This document shows positions 1 through 13,252 of a stretch of DNA of 64,000 nt, piece by piece (position 1 is the first letter of the stretch; every line of letters begins with the position of its first letter). The translations under genes and the position numbers were made by a program. The stretch covers positions 1,058,609 through 1,122,608 of the forward strand of contig VZRG01000031.1 in assembly GCA_013397435.1 (NCBI GenBank). The letters run 5' to 3'. Source of the DNA: Erythrocercus mccallii (Eukaryota > Chordata > Aves > Passeriformes > Dicruridae). The notes beneath the pieces were generated by a model. That model did no database searches. It saw nothing but the letters and a program-made list of their open reading frames with translations, and was not told where the DNA came from.

Positions 1-3000
1 TAGGGCATTTTATTCCAGCCTTGTGGTACATAAAGAGATTTCTAGTGGATTTGAATGCATTTTTTACCATTTAAGTACTATAAAATAGATTTTCTGAAAG
101 TAAGGCTTGAGAACATTTGTTTTAATTTGGTCCTCATTAGTACTTTTAACTGATAAACTTTCCTCACTTTGAACAAATTTTGTCCTCTGCATGTGATCCA
201 ATTTACATTTTTCTTGGCTAGTTTACAAAGTGGTGGATTTATGACCTAGTGAAAATAATGAATGAAAAAATAAAAACAGGCCAGTATGAGCTCTTTTCCT
301 CTGTTATCTGCTTCAGTAACCAAAGTATTTCAGCCTACAATAACCTTAATGATGAACTACCTCTAAAACCTGGAAACATCTACTTCTGAGATGCAATTGA
401 TTTATAAATCAAGCATTCTCATTGAAAGTTTTGGGTTGGTTTCTGATCCCTAATTTTGGTCATAATTTTCATTTTGGTTCTCTCTCTGGAGGGCATATTA
501 AAACCCAGCCCAGGTTTGGGGGACTGGGTTGAAATAAATTGGAAGAGATACTTATATGAATCTCACTGCAAACTCTAGGTGCTTTCTTTGTGAAAAGAAA
601 CTTCGAAAAATGGGCCCAGATCCACCCTGTATAGAAGAGCTGAAAAACACCAATTCTGACTTCATTTTCTAAGGGACAAGGAATACATCACAGGATTTGA
701 TCTGCATATGCTGTCTAATATATGAGAAATCTTGGAGTCCTGATAGCTTTAATCCCCGCCACAGAAGTGTATAAAATTTCACAGCTAAGCTGCCAGAAAA
801 CCCAAGACCACACCAGGAAAGCCGTCTGCTTACAAGAAGATACCTGCCAGGTCTTGTCTGCCAAAGCCTGGACTAATGAATGAATACACAATATCCCAAT
901 CAATCAAACTGGATTTGTCTTTGCCCCAGGTCTAGGTGAGGTCTGGTATGAGGTGACCATATCTGTCAAGCATGCAGTAGCTGTGGCCAAGAAACTGTCT
1001 GTACATTTATGCATTTATCAAGGCAGATATGAATAGAAGTCTTTATTTTTTAACTAAATGTAGTATATACACACACTAGCTGCATGTATCTCAATGTATA
1101 GTCATACAAAGGAAGAAAAAAGTCATATCTGCAAATACACACTGCCAAATTTAGGCACGCCTGTATACAGATACCTGTACATACATTTTATTTTCCTGCT
1201 TGGTTTTCTTCAAAAATATTGCAGTCTTACATATATTTTTTAGCACAAGCACAAGGACTGTGATTATCTGAAACACTGAAAATTTCCAAACCATAGATTT
1301 CTTTTTTTAATTGTAATGGAAGCTCTTGTTTCTAGAGTTTTAATCTTCTGTTAGTCATTGCTGTGTGTTTTAACAAATATGTGTTTACATGAGAAAAGTA
1401 AAGGTGTTGTGTGACAATGAGGTAAAGACTTATGTAGTCCTCACAGCCATGCTAGAGACTGTAGGGACTATTTGAATGTGTAGGAGTTCAAACTGACAAT
1501 GGTGGCAGACTTCGTGGTTGCTCTCCTGCGCAGGTCTGAACCAGGCAGCAAGAGCATTTCACCCAGGGGGATGAACAATGCCTTTGAACCTCAGTGTGCT
1601 GAAACTGATGACTAGTCCCCACTTCCTGGGAATGTGCTCCTAGGTACAGGACAGGGCAGGGTGAGTCAGAGAGGGGCCTGATAAAAGATAATATGGTCAC
1701 AGAGTAATCACAGATAAGTCATTGCCCAAGGGATGGGAAGATACTTAAATGAAGTGATAGCCAGATGTGCTAGTGAGGTATAGAGAAGACCTGAGAGTAG
1801 ACTACCTTCCCATTTTGTCATCCTTTACTAATTCAGATCTATCCTTGGGCCTGTCCTAGCTCCAAGGTGGTCTAATGACACATCACACAGTGGTTCACTG
1901 CCAGTATAGCTGTTTGCAGAAGAGAATGTAGCATAAAGCCTCGAGGACTCCTTGACTCATTCTCATGATGAATTAAAAGTACCTTGGTTGATGCATGCCT
2001 AGATAGGGCCCTCCTCTGACCACTTAGTTGGACATATCATCCATATTTTCTTTCAAAATTCAGAGCAATTTTGATTGTCTTTATTGCACATACACAGTAA
2101 AATGTAACAGCATAAGCTGTTTTAGAAATTTAAGTTTGAAATTTCCACTGTGAAGTGATGCTGCTAAGAACCTGAGTTCATTGCCCCACTCCTGCTTGGA
2201 GTTTGGCTCCCTGGACCCAAGACCAGCATAGGTGTGGTGCAGGTGTCTGACCTGCTGTTGTAGCAGAAGCCTGTTCACCCTTGTTTGAGAGCTGCCTTTA
2301 AGTTCAAGTCATCACCTTTGGCCTTTTCCTGAGCTACACTGACCTGGCTTTCTGGCTTGACTTTGGACCTGCCTCACCTATATGGACTCAAGGATGATGA
2401 CTGGACATTGGCTGAATCAGTAACCACCACTGGATCTGCTCTTTTCTTCTTGCTTGGATGCAGTGGGACTGCCCACCCCACACTGTCCCACTTGCCTTGC
2501 CCCAACTTCCCTGCTCTTCCTGCTCCTTGGCTGTCATAGAGGGTCTGCCCAGGAGTTTCAGAAAGAGATTTTAGGTAGATGTTGAGAACTTTTAGAGTTA
2601 TAATCTTTAATTAAAATAATCTAAACCATTGCTTCATAGTATCCATATAAAGAATGATTATAATTGTACACGTGCCAGGCAGTGCCTCTGCAGCAATGTT
2701 TTACTGCTGCACAGAGAATATGCTGCTCTCAAGAAACACCCTGCTGAGGATAACAGAGGCTATTTTCATGAAACCAGTACATTTTCAAAGATAGGAAGGC
2801 TTCCAGAGACCTAGAGTCTTTGTCAAGAAAGGGAAGCACTAGGTGGCTAGAGCAGTTGGACTGACCCTTGAAAACCAAGGTTGAGGACCTCATGCAGCTA
2901 CATATGTATTATAGTACCACAAACTGGTTGCAGATACCTCATGTAATATGAGTCAGCTGAGTGTACACTTCCTGTGCAGCCAGAAGGGGGAAATTTGCAC

Positions 3001-4085
3001 CCCTAGAGGTTGAATCATCTTGTCTCAACACAACCAGAATCTTCTACATACTTTAGGTGGCTTATGGTCCCTCTGAATCATAAAAGGAATCTAGAAAAGT
3101 AGATTAAACTGATATTTAGACTATGAAAGTTAGATGAGGTGGTTTCCTGTCTATATAATATGGATAATTTCCTGAACATATTACATAAGAGCAAGGGATG
3201 AATAAAAAGTATGGCAGTTTTGGCTTAGGTGGCCTCCACTGTAAAATATAGCATAGATCCTTCTAGGGGAGGTTTGGAAAAAGAAAAAATTTTTTGTCCA
3301 ATGTATTTTGGTCACACAATACAGATTGTGCACTATGTCCAGCTGATTTCACTTGCTCACCTATTGATTTGTCATAACTTCACTGACAGTGTTTGGGATC
3401 CCAAAGCTTCTGTGGAATCTCTTCCAAGTACACTTTCATATTAAACAGAGGGTCTGTTCTCCCCTAACTATTCAGAAGTAACTTCTATTAACATTAATGA
3501 GAGTTATACATATGCATCAAAAGGAGAATAGACCCTGAGGGCATCGTATGGACGGTCCTTCAATATTCTGTGTCTCTCAGTGGGATTTTGTACAGTATGG
3601 CACAAAATGTAATGGGTCCATTGACTTTGTATCACTCTAGGTCACTAGCCTTAATACAATGTTAATAGAAAGCCTCTCATTAAGATCCTAATTATGTGTG
3701 TGGTAACAAGACACACACTATATCTTTCATATTACTGCTTCCAAACCACTACAGTGCCTTCTCTTGTAGGAACAATATAGGAGTGACCATATGAGGTGAC
3801 CTCTGCTACATGTGAGCAGCACTCATAAATCCTCATCTGTCAAATTCAATCTCTTTTGGCAGCAGTAGGACATTTTAAATCTAGATGCTTCAATCCTGAA
3901 TTTGCGAAAGAAGCGTATTAAAGTAGTGCTGATACAGCTATCAGATCAAATACATTTTCCATGATTCTGTCTGGGATGGATTAAAATGTAGGTCCCTGTG
4001 ATCAAAGGGCAGTGAATGAAAGCACAAGACTTGTCTCTGTCCTCCAGTTGCATAAACTCAATGTTTGTTTCTTTTTTGTTCATAG
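1..4085. other. No gene supported; AT-rich non-coding DNA
   Basis: All open frames here are 75 codons or shorter and none has recognisable protein character. Only very short CA runs (near 1071 and 3709) stand out. No CR1 or LTR signature was found on either strand. Confidence 0.6.
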
Positions 4086-4121
4086 TCTGCAGTGTCTAAC
4101 ACACGACATTTGGGGCTGCAG
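4086..4121 (+). other. Exon-like microsegment (36 nt), unidentified
   Basis: A long pyrimidine tract ending TTTGTTCATAG precedes 36 bases that finish CTGCAG and are followed by GTGATG, a plausible donor. The length is divisible by three and frame 0 reads SAVSNTRHLGLQ; a second frame is also open, a third has a stop. No neighbouring exon in a matching phase was found. A chance pairing of splice motifs is as likely as a real microexon. Confidence 0.15.
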
Positions 4122-5400
4122 GTGATGTTTCCCAAACTACCTGTATTATGTAAATGAACTGCTAAAACAACTGAAGCGTCTGATCATTATCAGTCTGAAA
4201 GTGGAACAATCAAAACTATAGAAGCTGAGAAGCAGAGCAGTTCCCTGCAATTATCTGTTTTGAAGGCATACATTGATTTGACATTCCTAAGAAGTCAGAG
4301 ATGTCTGATTTCATAATATAATTTGTAGAAGTAAAAAAGGCAAGTTAAACATTTGCCTACACACATCATGTTTACATGTGTTCAAAGAACTTCCCCAAAA
4401 CTTTGCAGTCTCACCCAGCAGTATTATTTTTGAGAGTTGTTCACTGTCGCAGGTTTGCAAACAAATTCAGAAATATGTTCCAACTCATCTTCCTTTGCTT
4501 TTGGGGTTCTCCTCATATTTCAGTGCTTCTGTATGTTTGTGTGTGTCTTTAATGAATAGACAGATACAGAAAAAATACAAAAATATAGTTATTCTCCCAT
4601 AGGACACATGAATATAGCATTAAGCAAAGCTGTTTTGCTATGTAGCCTCAAAGCGAAAAGAAGGTGAAATAGATGTAGTATGGATTTCTGCAGTGTATCA
4701 ATTCATTCTGTAGTGAGCTGAGCAAATAATTTGAAATGCATAAATCATCCAATGAATGTAGCATTGTTTTTTCTGCTCATGAAAAATCTAGAAGCAAAAC
4801 TTACTTGCAACAAAGGGTTTTGACATTAAAAATAAATTAAATTAGGACCCCTTTAGAAAATTATCCTATGTACTTTCTATTCTCTTGTGCAATTTTTTCC
4901 ACATTTCTAAGAACCAGCACTGATATGTGAACAGGTCATAACACTCCGCTCCCAGACCGCTGTCCTCTCCCTACCTGTATGGTTTTTTTACAACCAAATT
5001 TCTTTCCAGCTATCAATTGAGAGGTGATATCCATTGACAGAAGGAATAAAGCATCTCAGTTATTCCTCACACTGCTTTCTTACCATGCTCTGCTATTTAT
5101 TTGCTTAGCTACACATATGCCTGAGTACCTTGCTGAATGAGGGCCACAAGGAAGAATGTAAATATTTTAAAACCTTTCTGGGTTAATCATGAACAGCTGT
5201 CTCCAAATATTCCATATACAGTATTCAAGATGTGTAACTGAGTTATGAGTGCTTCTCTAAGTCACGTGGCAGGGTTTCACTCTTTGGTCTGTGAGAAATC
5301 TCCTATGTGACTACTCATGCATGTGAATGCCTACGTGTGACTTTGAAATTCACTGGCCATGAATTTCAGGAGAATTAAGCTCCACTGTGTGAGTACTTAC
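4122..5400. other. No gene supported
   Basis: This stretch has a 74-codon open frame at 4378-4602 on the plus strand that looks like chance. No repeats or RNA gene signatures were seen. Confidence 0.5.
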
Positions 5401-5580
5401 TGAATTTGGAAATGAAAGTAAGAGTGAATGTAGTCCAAGGGGTTGTGCTGATGAGTGCCAAGGAACCTCAGCAAGAGGCTTTTTAGCAAAATCCTCGATC
5501 TGTGCTTCCCCCAGCCCAGGTGGAGCTGGCCACATATCAGGGCCTTGTCTTCCAGAGTAAAAATGTCTCGTTGGTACAAG
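5401..5580 (-). other. Candidate exon on the minus strand, product unknown
   Basis: Read on the minus strand, the sequence GAAACAACAG is followed by 180 bases without a stop and then by GTAAGTAC, a near-consensus splice donor. The frame encodes 60 residues beginning LVPTRHFYSGRQGPDMWPAP and rich in Pro, Gly and Leu; it lies inside a 93-codon open frame (5350-5631). A second frame is also open over 60 codons, which weakens the case. The acceptor pyrimidine tract is poor. No family is recognised and no partner exon was found, so this may be a chance open stretch next to a good donor. Confidence 0.2.
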
Positions 5581-5963
5581 CTGTTGTTTCAAAAATGCAA
5601 CTAGAGCAGAGTGAGAGTTTTGAAGGGACACTTTTATTCGTCAGTAACACAACTTAGATCTATTGAGCACTGAAGAGTGCATTTAGGCATCATTCAGCTT
5701 ATTCATTGAAATCAGCCTCCGTGTTATCTATCTAGGTAAAAATGCTTATATGGTTAGTGGATGTGCTTTTTTGAGACAAGAAGAGAATTATTCTCAGATA
5801 ATTATTCTTAAAGATAATTTATTTCAATAACTTGATCGGGACATTTGAATGATGGGTAGGGTGGCAGTGATATATTCCTCCCACACTTGAGAAGTGAGAA
5901 GTGTCCACACGTTCACAAATATTCATGTTTTTCCAAACTGATTCAGCTTTTCTCTTCTTCCAG
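5581..5963. other. No gene supported
   Basis: Only short antisense open frames occur here. The right edge is the pyrimidine tract before the candidate exon at 5964. Confidence 0.5.
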
Positions 5964-6030
5964 TGTCCTGGGGAACATGCTGGGAAAAGAGCACAACTGA
6001 AAATGAAATGGAGAACTGCTGCAATTAAAT
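5964..6030 (+). other. Exon-like segment, unidentified
   Basis: A strong acceptor (CTTTTCTCTTCTTCCAG) is followed by 22 open codons starting CPGEHAGKRAQLKMKWRTAA, rich in Lys and Arg, then a moderate donor GTAATT at 6031. The frame stays open to a stop at about 6137 if the donor is ignored. Nothing identifies the product, and no other exon in a compatible phase was found nearby. Confidence 0.18.
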
Positions 6031-6151
6031 GTAATTTTAAATGGCATGAAATTAAGCAAACCAAGAATAAGAAAATAAACAGAGCAGCCCCAGATTTTCC
6101 TTGGTATGAGTTCCTTGACTTCAGTAGAGTTACATGAAAAGTATAATTTTA

Positions 6152-6244
6152 CTCCCTCCCTCTCTCTCTCTGTTTCTGTGCCTGAATTCTTGATGTCAGC
6201 TTAAAAAGGAGAATGAGAGGGAGAGAGAAAAAGAGAGAGAAGAG
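6152..6244. repeat. CT-rich tract facing a GA-rich tract
   Basis: A CCCTCCCTCTCTCTCTCT tract (6152-6171) is followed 43 bases later by a GAGAGGGAGAGAG / AAGAGAGAGAAGAG tract (6215-6244). The two are approximately complementary and could pair into an imperfect hairpin. Each alone is ordinary low-complexity sequence. Confidence 0.6.
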
Positions 6245-9200
6245 CGTATGGAAATTAACATTTCAGCTTTAAGAAATGTACATTTAATGAAAAGTTTGGA
6301 AATAACCAACCCTTCATGGCCCAGAGAATTACTCAAAAAGTTCTGTGTTTGCAACCTTGTTGGCAGTCAGGCTGTCTTGGGCAGCAGTAATTTTCAGTCA
6401 GAGGATTGCCATAAAAGCCTGAAAACCCACAGAGCTAATAGAAAACAGGCAGAGAAAGTGAAGTCTAACCCAGGAATTCATAGGCTGAGGCTTCCAAGCT
6501 CAGTTCAGCTGTGTGAGGTCTGGCTGAGTCACGCACTGCCACAGATTGAACTGGTACATCTAGAATAGCACCAGACTGAAGAGCTTGGCGTGTAAAGTCT
6601 AGGGTTAGGCTCCAAACACTTTCCTGGTGAGATTTCATCCAAGGGAGTATTTTAGCCAGCAGTCTCCCTGACTGCTAGGGAACATCCCTGTTTTTAATTC
6701 TCTGCCCTTCTATGTTTAAGTTCCCATAAATGTCATGGGAATTAATTTGTGCTGGTCCCTGCTTTAAATTGAGGCAGTACTATGCATGATGCATCTTTAT
6801 GCTTTCAGAGACTTTCTGGTGTGTAAATCAGTCACTGTGGACTGATCCAGGCAAACCTTTGGGGAGTGTAACAAGAAGAGTAGTGAAAAAAGACATGCTA
6901 GGAAATCAGGGGAAGGATATATGTATGACTGCATTAACATATAAACACAGACTGTGAATAATATCAGTATGAGTCCTTTAATAGAAGAAAACAACTTTGG
7001 ACATTTGCTACTAGACTTGTTTTCTTTGTAAGCTGTTGAGAAATATTTTAAATTAAACACAACTCCCCCACTGGTAGACAAGAAACAAAGAAAACTGAAA
7101 ATTGTTAAAGTAATTTACCAAGGACCAGACAACTCTTTTTTATTACATCATTGGCTTTTAGAGAACACCGTATTTTATTTTTTTAAATACATTTTCCCAC
7201 TTTTCTGAGGAAATGGGCAGAATCCTTTATGATGGTATACATGATGAAATGACCTTACTTTTAGCCACCACTTACATCATGGCCTGAAATATACACTTCT
7301 TCCTCTAGGCATTCTTGCACAGATGCAAGTGGCAGGGAGGCTGAAAGTGGCTGGGTTTCCTTTTCCTCTGCAGTCCCTGACAGTCCTGCACATTTCTTAA
7401 GTCTATTTGCATGGTTTAAGACTCTGAGATCACTAAAAGAAAATAAAAGCAAGAAGAAATGGGCAAACACAGAAACAAACATAGAAAACCCACAAAAATG
7501 TAAACATAGGTGTATGTGAGCTCAGTTAGGGAAAGCTAAAGCTAATCATTCAACAACATTGTTGGAAAAATTATAAAATAAAAGGTATTTTTGTTTTTAA
7601 AATAGAAATGAAGTAGAAGAAAGAAAAAAAAATCAAGACAAGCTCTACCTGGAGACACCTGCAGATGCTGACAATGAGAGCAGTGTAATGGACTTGGTGC
7701 TGCCTTAGGAACGGAATCACAAATGGGAAAAGGTCATGGCTGGGAAGAGAGACTTCAGGAAACAGTTGCTCCCCCAAAGCAGACAGCATGTAGATCTGAT
7801 GTATTAGCCTGTATTAGTCTGGCTGCTACATCTACAGCACTGGGGTAAACCTCAAACACACGCCAGCTCCAATGTTGAGAAAGTTCTGCTCCCCATTTGC
7901 CTCCCAGCTTCAAACCATCTTCAGTAGTAACAAGGAAAACTTTTAGTGCACTCTAGCTATGAGAAAGACAGTTGTGCAACGATTTTCAGAGCTTCAGAAG
8001 GTCTGAAATGGAAATGAATATGAAACTTTTGGGTGGGGATGGGAAGTTATTGATAAATGGGTAGAACAAGAAGTACATAAAAAACATTGAAGGGTGAGCC
8101 TCTAAAACTGGGGATGCTTCAGAAATTCAAGTTGGATGAGGCTCAAAAAATTCTGCTTGTGTGAATGGAACCTCCAAAGTATCTGCATCATCTTGGAATG
8201 GTAGATGCTTGCAGGACAGGATTTTTTAGGACTTTATGTCAACAGCAAAGTTAGATGAGCTTTGTATGCCTGAATGATACTTTACATGGATAACTTAGAG
8301 AGTGTTTATCTCCACTCACTCAAAGGTTTTGGACTTGGTTCTGGGTTTGGATTAGCTCTTATTTTATCTGGCTGCCCTTAAGAAGAGTAAATTTACATTT
8401 TGTTCCCTGCAATATAGAACTATGTGGCTTCCCTAGGGAGCCTGGTAGCCTGATAGTCTGTTTCTGGGCACACTTACTAGTTTGAAGAGCTTTTCAGGAC
8501 AGTTGGCAATTGAGGGAATTTTTCATGGACAGCAAAATCCTGAAATCAGCAGTTAGCTTTTTATCAAAACCAGATCACCTTTTCAGGATGGTGCCCTCTT
8601 CTATTATATGTTGTCGCGTCCTTCATTTGGCAGGTTATAGTCTACTTTGAGGTCCCAAATATGCTAATGTTTGAGCTAGGGTGGCTGTCACCCCAGTAAG
8701 ACTTTGAGTTAACAGCTGTGGATTCTTTGCTTTTGGTGATTCTTGTTTTAACTATGTGGTAGGAGGGCCATCTTGGTATGATTTGGGGTTGTTCGGATGT
8801 GTGTGGGTCACCAGCTGAAAAGAATATCATAAATGCACAGTGCAATGTAAGATACAGCTCTGGACACAGAAAATTAATACTGTGTTAACCTATGGTTCAA
8901 GCTGGAATCTGTCCTGTTGATTCTCTAAGGGTTTTTAACAGCTTTTACCATCCTTTCATGACAATGCAGTATGTGTCATTATTTGCGGCTTGCTAATAAA
9001 AAGGTGGGAAGGTTGAATTTGTTCTTCCATGATTTCCTTCCTCTGATTTCCTTTCTTGTAGTGATTATAAAGGTTCTTCTACAACCCTATCAAGTTTAGT
9101 AACTACAGGACCAGAGCCTGAATCTGTACTGAGGCCTGGGCAAAGATAGTGGGAAAATGCAGAAGAGCTCCTGCTCACCTTCCACTCCCTGCACACAGAG

Positions 9201-9374
9201 GGTGGACCCAAACTTGAGTTGCATTTTTGCCTACTATGTCCACTATGAAGGCAAATGCCTGGAATGGCTTATTCTGTTCAGCTTAAAAAGAGAAATGCTA
9301 TATCAGCTGGGCTACAAATTTTTCTCTGTTCAGGAATTCCCATGTTTAAAAATAAGAAAATGAAAAACTACTTT
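6245..9374. other. No gene supported
   Basis: The longest open frame is 94 codons on the minus strand (6797-7081), hydrophobic and low in charged residues, with no splice context. No LINE or LTR match was seen. Confidence 0.55.
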
Positions 9375-9690
9375 GTCCGTCAAATTTGAAAGTCAAGATA
9401 TTCCTACACGGCATAGGCCAAATCCTGACGGGCTTCACGATGCATTTCTCTTGTGCGGGGACGCCAAACACAGGAGGAATCTCTACACACGCACAGCAGA
9501 GAAAAATCTCTGTGGCAGCTGTTCACATTTCCTTGTGAAGGGAACGGGGAGGAAGTAGGTGTTTTGGGGCCCAAATCAGTAGCTTTGGACAGCACACAAA
9601 AGCTTCAGAGTCAGTGTCAGAGTGGGGAGCAATGAGCAGTGTCCACTAGTCCGCAGCCAACAGCTAGCAGCAGCCCAGCTGCGGGCCAGG
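9375..9690. other. Small CpG-enriched patch
   Basis: About eight CpG dinucleotides fall between 9378 and 9550, with two or more further on (9652, 9679). The surroundings have almost none. Overlapping 60-68 codon frames are open on both strands, as expected from the higher GC. No TATA box, exon or repeat family could be recognised. It could be a decayed CpG island, a regulatory element or an unrecognised old repeat. Confidence 0.35.
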
Positions 9691-12600
9691 TCTGTGGTTT
9701 GGAGGCCCCTGGGCTCTTGGGAATGAGGATTCCTTTCACTTAGGTTGGCAGTGCTTCAGGCATCAGACTTTTCCTAAAAGTCTCTACCCCATTTCCCAGG
9801 ATTTCATTATGAACTAATTAGAAGGCAATTTTCTCTAAGACAGCATCTTTTGATTACATTGAGAAAGCACATTGCTGTGTTGATTTTTTCCTCCTTTATG
9901 AACAATTTTTGTCTTCCAATGTATGAAATATTTGTTTGGGGATTTTCTTGGACTTGCATTTCAGTGGCATGACAGTAAATCTTCCTGCAGAAGTCCAGTA
10001 ACTTTCTTACACTTTGCAGCCTAAGTGGAAGCCTCAGTTGGGCAAGCTTAAAATGAAAAGTTCTGGTGCTCGTTACAATAGCAAAACCTTTTAATAGCAC
10101 CAGAGAGGCAGGGGAACTTCACCAGATAACTAAATCCATTGATCTCTAATCCTTTGGGCCATACTTACTGTGGAAGACTTGCATGCATGGCTTCAATCCA
10201 GAACTGCATGCTGCCAAAAAACGCTTAGTACGTTAGCAGCCAACAAAAATGTAAGAGGTCTGCTCTGCATGTGGGAAACAACATAAAAAGAAGTGGTTTT
10301 TTAGCTTAGTCTGACAAACGTTAGCATATAACACTGATATTAAAATGAAATGGCAGAAAGTCTCAATCATATCTTGGATGTTGGGGGACTTATATGTGCT
10401 AATTAAAAGGGACTGGGTGGCACTTTAGGCTTCTCTGTTGTAAGTTTCTTCTCAAGTACTCCAGTTCAAAACCTTCCTCAGGGAAGAAGCTGCTATTAAT
10501 GTGCATTTCTTGCAGGCTGAAACATTAAAAAGAGACATCTACTAAAGACAGATGCATTTTCTCCCTTATTTAGACACAAATACAGATGTTTTTCATATCA
10601 AATATATATCAATCTCTGTCTCTGGTGACTGATCTTAAGGAACTATAGAATCTAGCTAAAAGCATTTATGGCTTTATAGTAGTGCCTATACTCAGATAAC
10701 TCTTAATGCACTTCTTTACAAATATCAATTAATAATGTACATCAGAGGTAGCTGCATTAAATGAAAGTTCATACTATGCCTTCCAGGTACCACTGACAGT
10801 CTCAGAGATTCTGTAAATACAGAAATAGTTGCAATTTTTTAGATAATATCACTAAGCCATACTGACCCTTGTGGTTTTCAATGTGTGTACTTGATACTTG
10901 CCACTTTTCAGCTAACCAATATTTTATTTGTGTATGTGTACACACACATGCAAACATCCCATATAACTCTGTATAAATTACCTTTTAAAGTGCTTTTCAA
11001 AAAAATTTCTTTGTATGTGTCAAAGGACCTACACATGGAATTCTTTTTGAACAGAGAATGGCAGGCACTGTATCAATGGACAAACACCCCAGACAGGACA
11101 ACCATTGACTTTTGTTTTATATCAGGATGACATAAAAAATCCCCATGGATCCCCATTTCTCTGACTACAACGTTCAGAGATATTTCTTACAGGCAAGTTC
11201 CAGCTTCCTGAGGACTTGTGCAACTCTTGTGCCTGTTGGGACTTTCTTCAAATAATGTAAACACTGGGTGAGGATGGCCACAGTTGAGGTGAGGTAATCG
11301 ACACACCTGATACCTTCCAAAAATACTCCTTAATCTGGTACTTGTTCCCTTTTGTACAAAGGTGACCTAGCAAAATCATTCTTCGGCAAGTATCTCTTAA
11401 AGCTCTAGAGCAAACACCATAATACCCAGGATTTGTGAAAGATTTGGTCTGGAATTTGTACATTTAGTAATACTGGTGTATTTGTAGGTGCAAACTGGAC
11501 ATTTCTAAAATGTATTCTGAGCAAATATTTTTCACTCAAGTTCCAGCCTTTGTCCAACAGTCACCTTCTAATTCTATCACATGGACAAAGGCTTTTGATT
11601 AGGTGTAAGGTTTGAGTCACACAGGAATAAACATGGCCTGAGCTACTCCCAGGCATGTGCCCAAAGCACACAACAACCCACTCTGGATGGGCAGGGCATG
11701 CTCACCTAACATGCGAAATGTGTGGTTCATGTCCCCTATCTCAGTTCTGGTGCCCTTCCAGAAATGTTTTGCAGGTTGCAGGTTGCAAGACATGTGGAAT
11801 TTATGGCTGACCTGAGCTTGGATGACCCTGCAACAGGGTGTACCATGCTGTGATCAAGTGTCCAGTGTCCACCAATAGGAATGCACAGACCTGAGCCAGG
11901 GAAAATACCAGACTTCACCCTGCTGCCAAAGCCAAGTTCTCAGGATGCATTGCAAGGCCTGTTTCAGATGCCTCACTTCAAAAACCCAACACAACACACC
12001 AGCTCTGCAGAGCCAACAAGATCAGGGAGAGGTAAATCATTTAGATACTCTCAGGAGACAATCCACAACTCACAAGCTAGGCTTTTTAGATAAACTTTTG
12101 GTAATGTATCCATAAGTTAGAATGGACCCGCTAGGCATCATTGACAAACATCATCTGCCTCAATATGCTTGGAATTAAAGACATTTCACAGAGCAAAAGT
12201 AAGCTATTAATATCCTATGTTCACAATGCTGTATTTCTTTGCATTTTTTTTTTTTTTTGTATTTCTGAAAACCCTACAGTAATCTTCAGTTCTAATTCTA
12301 CCAGATCCCTTTCTTCTAGTTCACAATAAAGAGATATTACAATATCCTCTGGAAGACAGAGGCACTGACAGAATGCACTCCAGCACTGTGTTCTACCATA
12401 CCACAGCACAATGGGACACCATTACTGGGAACCAAGTCTGCTCAATCTTGTTATGTTCTTCCAGAGCCAAATCCTGCTTGACTTACTCATGCAAAAATCC
12501 TTTTGAATTCAGTGGGCATTTTGCCTGAGAGGGGAGCAGTGAAGAGCCCTCCCTCTTACTTTTCAGGCTTTTCCCTGAGCATTCAAGATAAGTTGCTGCT

Positions 12601-13218
12601 GGGTGGCCCAGGACCATGTATCTTCTCAGGAGAGCTCCACTAACCCCTAAGACAAATTAATCAGGTGATTAAGGAACTGTGATTTCTGATGAGCTTTGTC
12701 TTTTCAGTTTTATTTTGTTAATCCATTAAGGAAACCTTCAATCTAATGGTTATATTTTTAAACTCTTTTGAATTCACAAGTTTTTATTTACTTGAGATAA
12801 ATAATACTAGTTGCTTGTGAGAGCAGATAATTCAAAACCAAGAGAAAAACATTTCCTCTGTTCACCCAAAAGATGTAAGCTGCCAGGAGGGTTTTCTTGA
12901 CACAGCAGCATGTTTGTGCTATAGCCCTTCAGACCAATATCCCCTCTCCAGATTATACTGAGTTTTTTGTCCAAACAGAGAAAGATTTAACTTAGATTGA
13001 GGGAAAAAAAACCCCCATATAAATACAACAGAACCTTCCTCTCCTGCTCCCCCCATTTAAAAAGCATTAGTAGCTTCTAACTGGCCTATTGAAAACTCAG
13101 GGTATTTTCACTTTCTTATGATTATTAATCTAACTAGTTTACATGACCTTTTATTGCTGTCCTGATAAAATACAAATAAACCTATTACTGTACCTAGATA
13201 ATGATCATCAACCCTTTC
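9691..13218. other. No gene supported
   Basis: Holds a run of 15 T at 12244-12258, a GCAGGTT doublet near 11770 and an 8-bp ATCCCCAT doublet near 11142. Open frames do not exceed 97 codons. Confidence 0.55.
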
Positions 13219-13252
13219 TTTTTGAACCCCAGGATTTTTTGAACCCCAGGAT
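13219..13252 (+). repeat. Perfect tandem duplication, 2 x 17 bp
   Basis: The unit TTTTTGAACCCCAGGAT occurs twice head to tail (13219-13235 and 13236-13252) with no mismatch. Perfect identity suggests a recent slippage or template-switch duplication. Confidence 0.9.
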
